DNA of 6,413 bases from an uncultured bacterium (GTDB lineage: Bacteria; Actinomycetota; Coriobacteriia; Coriobacteriales; Coriobacteriaceae): assembly GCA_905215945.1 (NCBI GenBank), contig CAJMRZ010000090.1, positions 1 through 6,413 of the forward strand. Direction: 5' to 3'. Positions 1-6,177 of this stretch are shown one piece after another. Under the pieces are notes generated by a model that saw nothing but the letters and a program-made list of their open reading frames with translations, ran no database searches and was not told the origin of the DNA. Numbering within the stretch: the first letter of the stretch is position 1; each line of letters starts with the position of its first letter. The translations under genes were made by a program, and so were the position numbers.

Positions 1-1196
1 TCGTAGATCTTGTCCCAGCTCGTGTCTTCCATCAGCAGATCCATCGCGGGCTTGAAGGGTTTGAGCTCGGGCATCTGCTCAAACATCCACGGGAACATGG
101 CCTCGCCGGTAAACATGAGCGGGCGCGCGAGTGTGTCGAACTCGGCACGATGAGCCTTCTCTTCTGCCGCGGCCCAGCGAATGGGCATAGTGTCGCCGTC
201 GGCGTATATGAACTCCTGCAGCGTCCAGTACAGCGGATTCGTGCGCGTGTTGGTGCGCTCGAAGGCGCGCATCAAAAAGCTGTCAGATACCGAGGCGCCG
301 CAGGTCAGCGTGCCGTCGCCGTCAACAAACGCGTGATCGATAATCCAATGCATGCGTTCAAAGCTCGGCTTCATGCCAAAGTCGCTGCCCATGAGCTGTA
401 GACGCTCGACCGTCATCGGCGAGCCGTCGGGCAGCACGGGCTTCTGGGCCTCGAGCGCATCGGCCAGGGCTGCCACGCGCTCGACGTCAGCGGGGTAGCG
501 GTTGTAGTACTGCTGCGTCTTGGCTGCCATGCGCGGGAAGGTGTGCGCGTAGACCTCGCTGGCGCTCGCGGGCAAGTGGGGGATGCCGCCGCAGGTAAAG
601 CTTGCCGCCACGCCTTCGGGGAAGAGCGACAGATAGCTCAACGTCAAAAAGCCGCCGTAGCTCTGCCCGAGTGTGACCCAGGGCTTGCCGCCAAAGCCCA
701 CCAGGCGCAGGTACTCAAAATCGCGCACGATGGAGCTGGCGAGATGGCGCTTGAGGAAGTCAGCCTGCGAGCGTGCGGCATCGGAGCCGGCCGCCGTCGC
801 GCGCTCGCCCAGTGCGGCAATCGTGCGCCCGTCTACACAGCTGCTGCGCCCGGTGCCGCGCTGGTCGGGCAGGACGACGCGGAAGTGCTTGACGGCCTCC
901 TCGATCCAGCCGTCGCTTGTGGGCGACAGCGGACGCGGGCTCTCGCCGCCGGGGCCGCCCTGCAAAAACAGGAGTAGTGGCAGATCGTCGTTGATGCGGT
1001 CGGGCGCGCAAACCACGCGGTAGAAGAGCTTGATGCTCTCGGGCGCGCCGGCGATGGGTGCCGGCATAGCGCCGCGGCGCATGGTGCTGCCGACGGCCAG
1101 GAGCATCGGCTCCAGGCCGCGCCAGTCAAGGGGGACGTCGATGCTGTGGTCCTCGACATAAAGGCCGGGGACGTGGTACGAAGTGATGAGGGGCAT
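1..1196 (-). CDS. pip: Proline iminopeptidase (S33 alpha/beta hydrolase), 3'-truncated by window edge
   Basis: My own translation from the ATG at 1196 to the left edge gives 398 residues with no stop. It shows the proline iminopeptidase signature: oxyanion-hole GGPGG at residues 80-84, DQRGTGRS at 111-118, and the nucleophile elbow GQSYGG at 177-182, making Ser179 the likely nucleophile. The family removes N-terminal proline from peptides, usually in the cytoplasm; no signal peptide is visible. The middle part (about 210-350) is the helical cap. The catalytic Asp and His are expected further C-terminal, beyond the window, so they cannot be checked. The ATG follows a modest GGAAG about 6 bases upstream, and residues 1-30 already read like the family N-terminus. 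It is divergent from proA. The exact peptide preference is inferred; another S33 aminopeptidase is the main alternative. Confidence 0.9.
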   Translation of the reverse strand, partial: MPLITSYHVPGLYVEDHSIDVPLDWRGLEPMLLAVGSTMRRGAMPAPIAGAPESIKLFYRVVCAPDRINDDLPLLLFLQGGPGGESPRPLSPTSDGWIEEAVKHFRVVLPDQRGTGRSSCVDGRTIAALGERATAAGSDAARSQADFLKRHLASSIVRDFEYLRLVGFGGKPWVTLGQSYGGFLTLSYLSLFPEGVAASFTCGGIPHLPASASEVYAHTFPRMAAKTQQYYNRYPADVERVAALADALEAQKPVLPDGSPMTVERLQLMGSDFGMKPSFERMHWIIDHAFVDGDGTLTCGASVSDSFLMRAFERTNTRTNPLYWTLQEFIYADGDTMPIRWAAAEEKAHRAEFDTLARPLMFTGEAMFPWMFEQMPELKPFKPAMDLLMEDTSWDKIY

Positions 1197-1308
1197 GTGA
1201 GTCTTCCGTTCGTTGCGGTGTTTCGGGTTGACCAATTCTACCGCCGTGGGCGAGGCCATGCGCAAATCGGCTACCATGGTTGCAAACTTCTAGGAGAAAG
1301 GGCCGCCC
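1197..1308. promoter_or_regulatory. Divergent intergenic region between pip and proA
   Basis: These 112 bases must carry the start signals for both divergent genes. For proA, AGGAG at 1292-1296 with a following AAAGG lies 7-12 bases before the ATG at 1309. A TTGACC at 1228-1233 resembles a -35 box on the plus strand but has no acceptable -10 at 16-18 bases. On the minus strand TAGAAT (read from about 1239 downwards) resembles a -10, with TTGCGC 19 bases before it as a poor -35. Neither promoter can be fixed by eye. Confidence 0.4.
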
Positions 1309-2595
1309 ATGTCGGTCGATATAGCCACGTATGTCCACGATCTTGCCGTTGCCGCCAAGGCAGCGTCGGCCTCGCTTGCCACGGCGAGCGATGAGCAGCG
1401 TCAGGAGGCCGTGCGCGCCATGGCCGCAGCACTGCGCAACGGTGTCGACTCCATCGTCGCCGCCAACGAGCTCGATATGTCCGCCGCGCGCGATGCGGGT
1501 ACCTCGGCCGGACTGCTCGATCGTCTGCTGCTGACGCCCGAGCGCGTCGAGGGCATGGCCGCCGGCCTGGAAAAGCTCGCCGAGCTGTCCGATCCCGTGG
1601 GCCGCGTGCTCGACCATCGCGTGCTTGCAAGCGGCGTGGACCTGACCCGTGTGAGTGTGCCGCTGGGCCTGGTCGCCATGGTCTACGAGGCGCGCCCCAA
1701 CGTGACGGCCGATGCCGCGGGCATCTGCATACGCACCGGCAACGCCTGCATTCTGCGCGGCGGCTCGCTGGCCTATCACTCGTGTGCCATGATTTCTGAG
1801 CTGCTGGCCGATGCGCTCGAGGCCAAGGGCTTCCCGCGCGAGGCCGTGTCGATGATCGAGTCCACCGACCGCGAGGCCACTGGCGAGCTCATGAAGCTCC
1901 GCGGCATTGTCGACGTACTCATTCCGCGCGGCGGTGCAGGCCTGATCCAGCGCTGCGTGCGCGAGTCGCTCGTGCCGGTGATCGAGACGGGTACGGGCAA
2001 CTGCCACATCTACGTGCATGAATCCGCCGACTTTGATAAGGCACTCAACATTATCGTTAATGCCAAGACCCAGCGCGTAGGCGTGTGCAATGCCGCCGAG
2101 TCGCTGCTGGTCGACCGTGCTGTGGCCGATGCGTTTTTGCCTGCGGTCGTGGCAGTGCTGCATGACCACGGCGTGTTCATTCACGGCGACGAGGCAACCT
2201 GCGCCGCATGCGCCGATGCCGGGCTTGCCGAGGGTGATGACTACGTCGCCGCGACTGAGGAGGACTGGGGTCGCGAGTACCTGGCGCTCGAGATGAGCGT
2301 GAAGGTCGTGGCAAACGAGGACGAGGCCATCGCACACATCAACCGCTACGGCACGATGCACTCCGAGGCTATCGTTGCCGAGGACACGGATGCTTGCGAG
2401 TGCTTCCTGGATGCGGTCGATGCCTCGGCCGTGTACGCCAACGCCAGCACGCGCTTCACCGACGGCGGCGAGTTTGGCCTGGGCGCCGAGATCGGCATCT
2501 CGACCCAAAAGCTCCATGCCCGCGGCCCCTTTGCCGCCGAGGCCCTCACCACCTACAAATACAAGCTCCGCGGCACCGGCCAGGTCCGCCCCTAA
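1309..2595 (+). CDS. proA: Gamma-glutamyl phosphate reductase (glutamate-5-semialdehyde dehydrogenase)
   Basis: This 428-residue protein catalyses the second step of proline synthesis: NADPH-dependent reduction of gamma-glutamyl phosphate to glutamate-5-semialdehyde, which cyclises to pyrroline-5-carboxylate. Its length is normal for ProA. Landmarks are the substrate region VPLGLVAMVYEARPNVT at about 117-133, IPRGGAGLI at 205-213, GTGNCHIYV at 228-236, the catalytic cysteine in VGVCNAAES (Cys260), and the ProA family signature at 334-355 (V-x5-A-I-x-H-I-x2-Y-G-T-x-H-S-E-x-I, all key positions present). The ATG at 1309 is supported by an AGGAGAAAGG ribosome-binding region and the family N-terminus. 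proB, often the upstream partner, is absent here; the neighbour is a divergent proline iminopeptidase. A palindromic repeat 14 bases after the stop probably ends transcription. Confidence 0.97.
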   Translation: MSVDIATYVHDLAVAAKAASASLATASDEQRQEAVRAMAAALRNGVDSIVAANELDMSAARDAGTSAGLLDRLLLTPERVEGMAAGLEKLAELSDPVGRVLDHRVLASGVDLTRVSVPLGLVAMVYEARPNVTADAAGICIRTGNACILRGGSLAYHSCAMISELLADALEAKGFPREAVSMIESTDREATGELMKLRGIVDVLIPRGGAGLIQRCVRESLVPVIETGTGNCHIYVHESADFDKALNIIVNAKTQRVGVCNAAESLLVDRAVADAFLPAVVAVLHDHGVFIHGDEATCAACADAGLAEGDDYVAATEEDWGREYLALEMSVKVVANEDEAIAHINRYGTMHSEAIVAEDTDACECFLDAVDASAVYANASTRFTDGGEFGLGAEIGISTQKLHARGPFAAEALTTYKYKLRGTGQVRP

Positions 2596-2609
2596 ACCCC
2601 TCGTAAACG

Positions 2610-2650
2610 AAAACCACCACAAAGGTGCCTGTCCCCTTTGTGGTGGTTTT
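2610..2650. repeat. Palindromic repeat copy 1, likely bidirectional terminator between proA and the HD gene
   Basis: A perfect 16-bp inverted repeat, AAAACCACCACAAAGG (2610-2625) and its complement (2635-2650), encloses a 9-base loop TGCCTGTCC. The A4/T4 ends give a short T run after the hairpin on both strands. It lies between the converging stops of proA (2595) and the HD gene (2666), where a bidirectional terminator is expected. An identical copy is at 3320-3360. The inner GGTGCCTGTCCCC resembles, from memory, a core found in dispersed palindromic repeats of several bacteria, some linked to REP-associated tyrosine transposases; that link is inference and no transposase is in the window. 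Confidence 0.85.
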
Positions 2651-2665
2651 AGGTGGCGTGGGCGG

Positions 2666-3265
2666 TTAGGACTGGAAGGTATCGCGGTCGGGGGCGAAGG
2701 ACTGCATGGCCTCGATGGTGCGGGCGAACAGCTCGTCCAGCTCCCAGCCCAACATCTCGGCGCCCTGCGAAATCACGTCGCGCGAGCAGCCGGCGGCAAA
2801 GCGCTTGTCCTTGAACTTCTTCTTGAGCGACTTGGTCGTAAAGTCCATAACGCTCTTGCTCGGGCGCATGATGACGGCAGCGCCGATCAGGCCGGTGAGC
2901 TCATCGCAGGCAAACAGGATTTTTTCCATCTGCAGCTCGGGTTTGGGCAGCGAGGTGTTGAAGTCCGACGTGTGCGTTTGGATGGCGCGAATGAGCTCGG
3001 GAGACGCACCTTCGCCCTCAAGAATCTCGGCAGCATAGATGGTGTGGTTCATGGGGTCGTCCTCATGCTCCTCCCAATCCAGGTCGTGCAGCAGACCGAC
3101 GATGCCCCAAAACTCCTCGTTCTCGGGGTCGAACTCGCGCGCAAAGTAGCGCATAGTGCCCTCGACCGTCTCGCCATGGGTGATGTGGAACGGGTCCTTG
3201 TTGTGCTCGTTGAGCAGTTCGAACGCGCGGTCGCGGGTGATTCCGGCGGTAAGCGGCTCTGCCAT
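2666..3265 (-). CDS. HD-domain hydrolase (COG2316-like), independent start inside the CarD reading frame
   Basis: Starting at the ATG at 3265 this is a 199-residue protein of the HD phosphohydrolase superfamily. Visible metal-site candidates are His30 (ITHG), His60-Asp61 (LLHDLDW), His74 (MNH), His98 (QTH) and Asp121 (CDELTG). The lysine-rich stretch SLKKKFKDKRFAAG at 146-159 is typical of a widespread uncharacterised group of about 185-200 residues that I recognise as COG2316-like. HD proteins often hydrolyse phosphate esters or nucleotides; the substrate here is unknown. The start is chosen for its AAGGAG ribosome-binding site 6 bases upstream and because the N-terminus matches a complete HD protein. 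The same frame continues upstream without a stop into the CarD gene, so a longer fused product is also possible. Two identical repeats flank the gene. Confidence 0.85.
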   Translation of the reverse strand: MAEPLTAGITRDRAFELLNEHNKDPFHITHGETVEGTMRYFAREFDPENEEFWGIVGLLHDLDWEEHEDDPMNHTIYAAEILEGEGASPELIRAIQTHTSDFNTSLPKPELQMEKILFACDELTGLIGAAVIMRPSKSVMDFTTKSLKKKFKDKRFAAGCSRDVISQGAEMLGWELDELFARTIEAMQSFAPDRDTFQS

Positions 3266-3859
3266 AGGAGACTCCTTGTGCTCGTGGGTATCGATAAGAA
3301 TGAATACTACTAGAACAAGAAAACCACCACAAAGGTGCCTGTCCCCTTTGTGGTGGTTTTTGGCGCGGATGGGGTAGTTGAGGGCGGCTTGGGCTAGGCG
3401 GGCTTCAGCGTCCTCCTCGGTGACGCCCAAGGCCACAGCGAACTCCTCGATGGAGCGGCGTTTGGCTTCCTTGAGTACGCGCATGTAGTAGGAGCTGGGC
3501 TTTTTATCAGCTTCCTCGGCCTGGCGAATGCGGTGCATCATGGTCTTTGCCACGCGGACCGTCTCGGGCGCGCCCAGCTTGAGCTGCTGTTTAAAGTGCG
3601 TCTCCTCAAGTGAGCTGTTGCGCTCGGTAAAGGTGTCGCACTCCAGCTCGTCATAGTGGCTCAGCAGGTGCTCGGCATCTTGCTGAGAGATGGCGGCGTG
3701 CAAACGGTCGGCCTGCGCCACGGGGTACATGAGGATCGTCTGCGCATGTCCCTGCTTGGTCTCGAGCAGCAGCATGGGCTGCGGTGTGTCGTCCCTAAAA
3801 CCGACGACGGTGCAGACTCCCTGACCCGGATGAATGACGTGTTGACCGATTGAGAACAT
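2666..3859 (-). CDS. CarD/CdnL-family transcription regulator, reading frame open through a repeat into the HD hydrolase
   Basis: The ATG at 3859 follows GGAGG (4-base spacing). Residues 1 to about 55 (IGQHVIHPGQGVCTVVGF near the start) form the CarD/TRCF RNA-polymerase-interacting fold; residues about 70-165 form the helical DNA-contacting part. Family members bind the RNA polymerase beta subunit and modulate open-complex formation. Normal length is about 160-170 residues, and the family part here ends near residue 165 (LNYPIR). Instead of a stop, the frame enters the palindromic repeat (residues about 167-180), then a hydrophobic linker (FLVLVVFILI), and joins the HD protein at residue 199, giving 397 residues in all. 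Whether cells make the fusion, or separate CarD and HD proteins, cannot be told from sequence. In a remembered alignment the tryptophan of mycobacterial CarD (Trp85) is serine here (Ser82). Confidence 0.75.
   Translation of the reverse strand: MFSIGQHVIHPGQGVCTVVGFRDDTPQPMLLLETKQGHAQTILMYPVAQADRLHAAISQQDAEHLLSHYDELECDTFTERNSSLEETHFKQQLKLGAPETVRVAKTMMHRIRQAEEADKKPSSYYMRVLKEAKRRSIEEFAVALGVTEEDAEARLAQAALNYPIRAKNHHKGDRHLCGGFLVLVVFILIDTHEHKESPMAEPLTAGITRDRAFELLNEHNKDPFHITHGETVEGTMRYFAREFDPENEEFWGIVGLLHDLDWEEHEDDPMNHTIYAAEILEGEGASPELIRAIQTHTSDFNTSLPKPELQMEKILFACDELTGLIGAAVIMRPSKSVMDFTTKSLKKKFKDKRFAAGCSRDVISQGAEMLGWELDELFARTIEAMQSFAPDRDTFQS
3272..3277 (-). promoter_or_regulatory. Ribosome-binding site for the HD gene
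   Basis: AAGGAG on the minus strand ends 6 bases before the ATG at 3265. It is the strongest ribosome-binding match near this junction and supports translation of the HD protein from its own start, although the CarD frame is open across it. Confidence 0.75.
3304..3332 (-). promoter_or_regulatory. Possible HD-gene promoter partly inside repeat copy 2
   Basis: On the minus strand TTGTGG (3332-3327, within the repeat) is followed after exactly 17 bases by TAGTAT (3309-3304). Matches to the -35 and -10 consensus are 3/6 and 4/6. Transcription would start near 3297, leaving a leader of about 30 bases before the ATG at 3265. The match is weak and could be chance. Confidence 0.25.
3320..3360. repeat. 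Palindromic repeat copy 2, at the CarD/HD junction
   Basis: Identical to the copy at 2610-2650: 16-bp perfect arms (3320-3335 and 3345-3360) and the same 9-base loop. Identity extends one base further left, so 42 bases are shared (3319-3360 and 2609-2650), in the same orientation and 710 bases apart. Here it lies inside an open minus-strand frame, contributing about 14 codons with no stop. As RNA it would be a hairpin between the CarD and HD segments and could attenuate HD expression when not being translated. Confidence 0.9.
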
Positions 3860-3873
3860 GCTACCTCCAACTT

Positions 3874-3889
3874 ATACGAATTTACGTAT
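3874..3889. promoter_or_regulatory. Near-palindrome upstream of CarD, possible operator
   Basis: ATACGAATTTACGTAT has perfect 5-base arms ATACG/CGTAT around a 6-base AT-only centre. It lies 6 bases upstream of the CarD ribosome-binding site on the minus strand, where a repressor could block transcription. The binding protein is unknown; autoregulation is only a guess. Confidence 0.3.
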
Positions 3890-4010
3890 GACTAGAATAA
3901 CACGCTGACGTGCGCAAACCCTTACTTTATGCAGGAAAAGCACACAACTCCGATAGGTAAGAGTATTCGATAACAGGCGCAGCTCATTCACACCTTTATG
4001 CATTTTCAAC

Positions 4011-4029
4011 GCCTGCATAATCTGCAGGC
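4011..4029. repeat. Inverted repeat GCCTGCA-TAATC-TGCAGGC
   Basis: Perfect 7-bp arms around a 5-base spacer, 173 bases before the argS start. There is no T run afterwards on the plus strand, so a terminator is unlikely. It could be an operator or a small RNA hairpin, and it belongs to a group of TGCA-containing sites in this intergenic region. Confidence 0.5.
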
Positions 4030-4075
4030 AGACTGGCATCTTTGAGTGACTCCATACAAGCTGTAGTCAATTTTG

Positions 4076-4085
4076 TGCATATGCA
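4076..4085. promoter_or_regulatory. 10-base palindrome TGCATATGCA upstream of argS
   Basis: A perfect palindrome about 117 bases before the argS start. TATGCA or TGCATA also occurs at 3928-3933, 3997-4002 and 4014-4019. Such repeats may be regulator half-sites, but no regulator is identified. Confidence 0.3.
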
Positions 4086-4190
4086 ATATCGATTGGCTTT
4101 ACCCTGCGACAGTGCCCGTCGCTTGTGATAGAGTGCTACAAACTCTGGCTTTTGCCCTACGAGTGACCAAGAGCTCGGGGGCTTTAACAC

Positions 4191-4197
4191 AAGGAGG
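4191..4197 (+). promoter_or_regulatory. Ribosome-binding site deciding the argS start
   Basis: AAGGAGG lies 4 bases before the ATG at 4202. It selects this start over the in-frame ATG at 4073, whose extra 43 codons do not resemble an ArgS N-terminus and which lacks a ribosome-binding site. Confidence 0.85.
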
Positions 4198-4201
4198 ATC
4201 T

Positions 4202-6055
4202 ATGCCCGAGAAGATTGAAGAGCTGGTACGCGCTGCGCTTGCTGCGGCCCAGGAGGCCGGCGACCTTTCCGCATTTGAACTTGACGATTGCGCTATCGAG
4301 CGACCGGCTGACACTTCTCATGGCGAGTGGACCTCTACCATGGCCCTGAAGTCCGCCAAGCTGGCCCACTGCGCCCCGCGCAAGATCGCCGAGGCCATCG
4401 TTGCCCATATGCCCGAGGACCCCGCGATTGAGAAGGTCGAGATCGCAGGCCCCGGCTTCATCAACTTCTACCTTTCCGTTGCTGTCAAGAATGCCATCTT
4501 TGGCGAGGCCCGCGAGAAGGGCATGGACTTCGCTAAGTCCAACGTCGGTGGCGGCTTGAAGACCCAGGTCGAGTTCGTCTCCGCCAACCCCGTCGGCCCC
4601 ATGCACATCGGCCATGGCCGCTGGGCCGCTCTGGGTGACTCCCTCTGCCGCGTTATGGATCACGCCGGTTACGACATCCAGCGTGAGTTCTACATCAATG
4701 ACCACGGCTCTCAGATGAACACCTTCGGCAACTCCATCAGCACGCGCTATATGCAGCTTGCCGACATCATCGCCAAGCAGGGCGTGGATATCGACGAGGC
4801 TCACAAGCTGCTGATCGCTGACCGCGACGCCTTCGTTGCCGATGAGAACGACGAGCATCCCGAGACCCATCCGTACCAGGACAACTTTGCCGAGACCCTG
4901 GGCAAGGACTCCTACGGCGGCGACTACATCATCGATGAGGCCGCCGAGTTCTGGCGCACCGATGGCGATAAGTGGGTCAACGCCGATCCGCAGGAGCGCA
5001 TGGAGAGCTTCCGCGAGCGCGGCTACGTAAAGATGGTCGACAACATGCGCGACCTTTGCCACGCCGTTAACTGCGACTTCGATCGTTGGTTCTCCGAGCG
5101 CTCCCTGTACGTGAAGGACACCGAGGGTGAGACCGCCGGCACCTCCGCCGTCGACCGCGCTTTTGAGAAGCTCGACAAGATGGGCTATCTCTACACCAAG
5201 GACGGCGCCCTGTGGTTCCGCTCCACCGACCTGGGCGATGACAAGGACCGCGTCCTGATCAAGTCCGACGGCGAGTACACCTACTTTGCCTCCGACGTCG
5301 CCTATCACTGGGATAAGTTCCAGCGCGTCGACCACGTCATCGACATCTGGGGCGCCGACCACCACGGCTACATCGAGCGCGTCCGCTGCGTCTGCGACGC
5401 TCTGGGCTACCCCGGCAAGTTTGAGGTTCTGCTGGGCCAGCTCGTCAACCTGCTGCGCAACGGCAAGCCCGTCCGTATGTCCAAGCGCAAGGGCACCATG
5501 GTGACCCTGCAGGAGCTCGTCGACGAGGTCGGCTCCGACGCTGCCCGTTACACGCTCATCTCCAAGAGCTCCAACCAGATGGTCGACTTCGATATCGAGG
5601 CCGTCAAGAAGCGCGACAACTCCAACCCGGTGTACTACGTGCAGTACGCTCACGCCCGCGTGTGCTCCATCCTGCGCCGTGCCGCTGACGTTACGCCCGA
5701 GCAGGCTGACGAGATGGGCATGAAGGCCGTCGCCGCCAAGGCTATCGGTGAGAACGTCGATTACTCGCTGCTGACCGACCCGACCGAGCTCGCCCTTTCG
5801 CGTAAGCTCAACGAGCTCACCGACCTCATCGCCAGCTGCGCTCGCGACCGCGCCCCGTTCCGTCTGACTCACTTTGCCGAGGAGCTCGCCGGCGACTTCC
5901 ACAGCTTCTACGCTGCCTGCCAGGTTCTGCCGAGCGAGGGCCGTCCCGTCGACCCCGAGCTTTCGCGCGCCCGTCTGGCCGCTTGCGATGCCGTTCGCGT
6001 GACGCTCGCCCTGGTGCTCACCCTCGTTGGCGTTTCCGCGCCCGAGCAGATGTAA
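4202..6055 (+). CDS. argS: Arginyl-tRNA synthetase
   Basis: This 617-residue cytoplasmic class I synthetase charges tRNA-Arg with arginine. The N-terminal ArgS-specific tRNA-binding domain covers about 1-115 and includes IAGPGFINFYL at 81-91. The catalytic core follows, with VEFVSANPVGPMHIGHGR at 123-140 containing the HIGH motif (135-138), the conserved DIWGADHHGYI at 381-391, and RMSKRKG at 425-431 as the KMSKS-loop equivalent. The C-terminal DALR anticodon-binding domain covers about 480-617. Length is slightly above the usual 550-600, partly from an acidic insertion around 190-265. The ATG at 4202 is set by AAGGAGG just upstream. It appears monocistronic: divergent from CarD and followed by a strong terminator. 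Many codons end in C or G, consistent with a highly expressed housekeeping gene. Confidence 0.98.
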   Translation: MPEKIEELVRAALAAAQEAGDLSAFELDDCAIERPADTSHGEWTSTMALKSAKLAHCAPRKIAEAIVAHMPEDPAIEKVEIAGPGFINFYLSVAVKNAIFGEAREKGMDFAKSNVGGGLKTQVEFVSANPVGPMHIGHGRWAALGDSLCRVMDHAGYDIQREFYINDHGSQMNTFGNSISTRYMQLADIIAKQGVDIDEAHKLLIADRDAFVADENDEHPETHPYQDNFAETLGKDSYGGDYIIDEAAEFWRTDGDKWVNADPQERMESFRERGYVKMVDNMRDLCHAVNCDFDRWFSERSLYVKDTEGETAGTSAVDRAFEKLDKMGYLYTKDGALWFRSTDLGDDKDRVLIKSDGEYTYFASDVAYHWDKFQRVDHVIDIWGADHHGYIERVRCVCDALGYPGKFEVLLGQLVNLLRNGKPVRMSKRKGTMVTLQELVDEVGSDAARYTLISKSSNQMVDFDIEAVKKRDNSNPVYYVQYAHARVCSILRRAADVTPEQADEMGMKAVAAKAIGENVDYSLLTDPTELALSRKLNELTDLIASCARDRAPFRLTHFAEELAGDFHSFYAACQVLPSEGRPVDPELSRARLAACDAVRVTLALVLTLVGVSAPEQM

Positions 6056-6100
6056 TCTACGGGTCATTTGACCGTACAGACTTGGTTTAACTAAGCCTTG

Positions 6101-6133
6101 AAAGCCCGATCTCCCACGGAGGTCGGGCTTTTT
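6101..6133 (+). terminator. Rho-independent terminator of argS
   Basis: AAAGCCCGATCTCC (6101-6114) pairs with GGAGGTCGGGCTTT (6118-6131) as a 14-bp stem with one G-U pair and a CAC loop, followed by a run of five Ts (6129-6133, partly in the stem). It begins 46 bases after the argS stop. The A-rich left end could also give weak termination on the minus strand. Confidence 0.93.
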
Positions 6134-6177
6134 GCAAACGCCGACGTATTGACGAATTTGGAACTGCTGGAAATACG

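Larger units (their letters stand above)
3860..4201. other. 342-base intergenic region between divergent CarD and argS genes
   Basis: No convincing coding region. It is less GC-rich than its surroundings. It contains the CarD ribosome-binding site (ACCTCC on the plus strand, 3863-3868), a near-palindrome at 3874-3889, a perfect 7-bp-arm inverted repeat at 4011-4029, a 10-base palindrome at 4076-4085, and the argS ribosome-binding site at 4191-4197. No promoter with good -35 and -10 boxes was found by eye for either gene. No T-box features or tRNA were seen. Confidence 0.6.

Noticed and set aside
543..1023. Plus-strand frames opposite the proline iminopeptidase
   Set aside because: They are antisense to the segment encoding GGPGG, DQRGTG and GQSYGG, and their composition is typical of GC-rich shadow frames.
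1126..2622. Open frame of 498 codons antisense to proA
   Set aside because: A shadow of ProA codon bias, with a His/Gly/Ala-rich sequence and no domain. It also overlaps the start of the real peptidase gene.
2375..3313. Plus-strand frame of 312 codons across the proA end, the repeat and the HD gene
   Set aside because: It overlaps ProA out of frame and is antisense to the HD gene, both well supported by family motifs. Its own start has no support.
2610..3360. The two palindromic repeats as a CRISPR array
   Set aside because: There are only two copies 710 bases apart with a protein-coding gene between them, and no cas gene or regular spacers.
3996..4190. Minus-strand frame of 64 codons upstream of argS
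   Set aside because: GTG start, no ribosome-binding site, no recognisable feature, and it occupies the argS leader.
4073..4201. Extended argS start at 4073, adding 43 residues
   Set aside because: No ribosome-binding site and no similarity to an ArgS N-terminus, whereas AAGGAGG directly precedes the ATG at 4202.
4184..6067. Open frame of 627 codons antisense to argS
   Set aside because: It mirrors the argS codons in a GC-rich gene, shows low-complexity composition rich in V, A, G, L and D, and has no recognisable motif. ArgS on the other strand has all its family motifs.
6062..6073. Inverted repeat GGTCA-TT-TGACC just after the argS stop
   Set aside because: The arms are only 5 bp with a 2-base spacer, too short for a stable hairpin, and a clear terminator follows at 6101.
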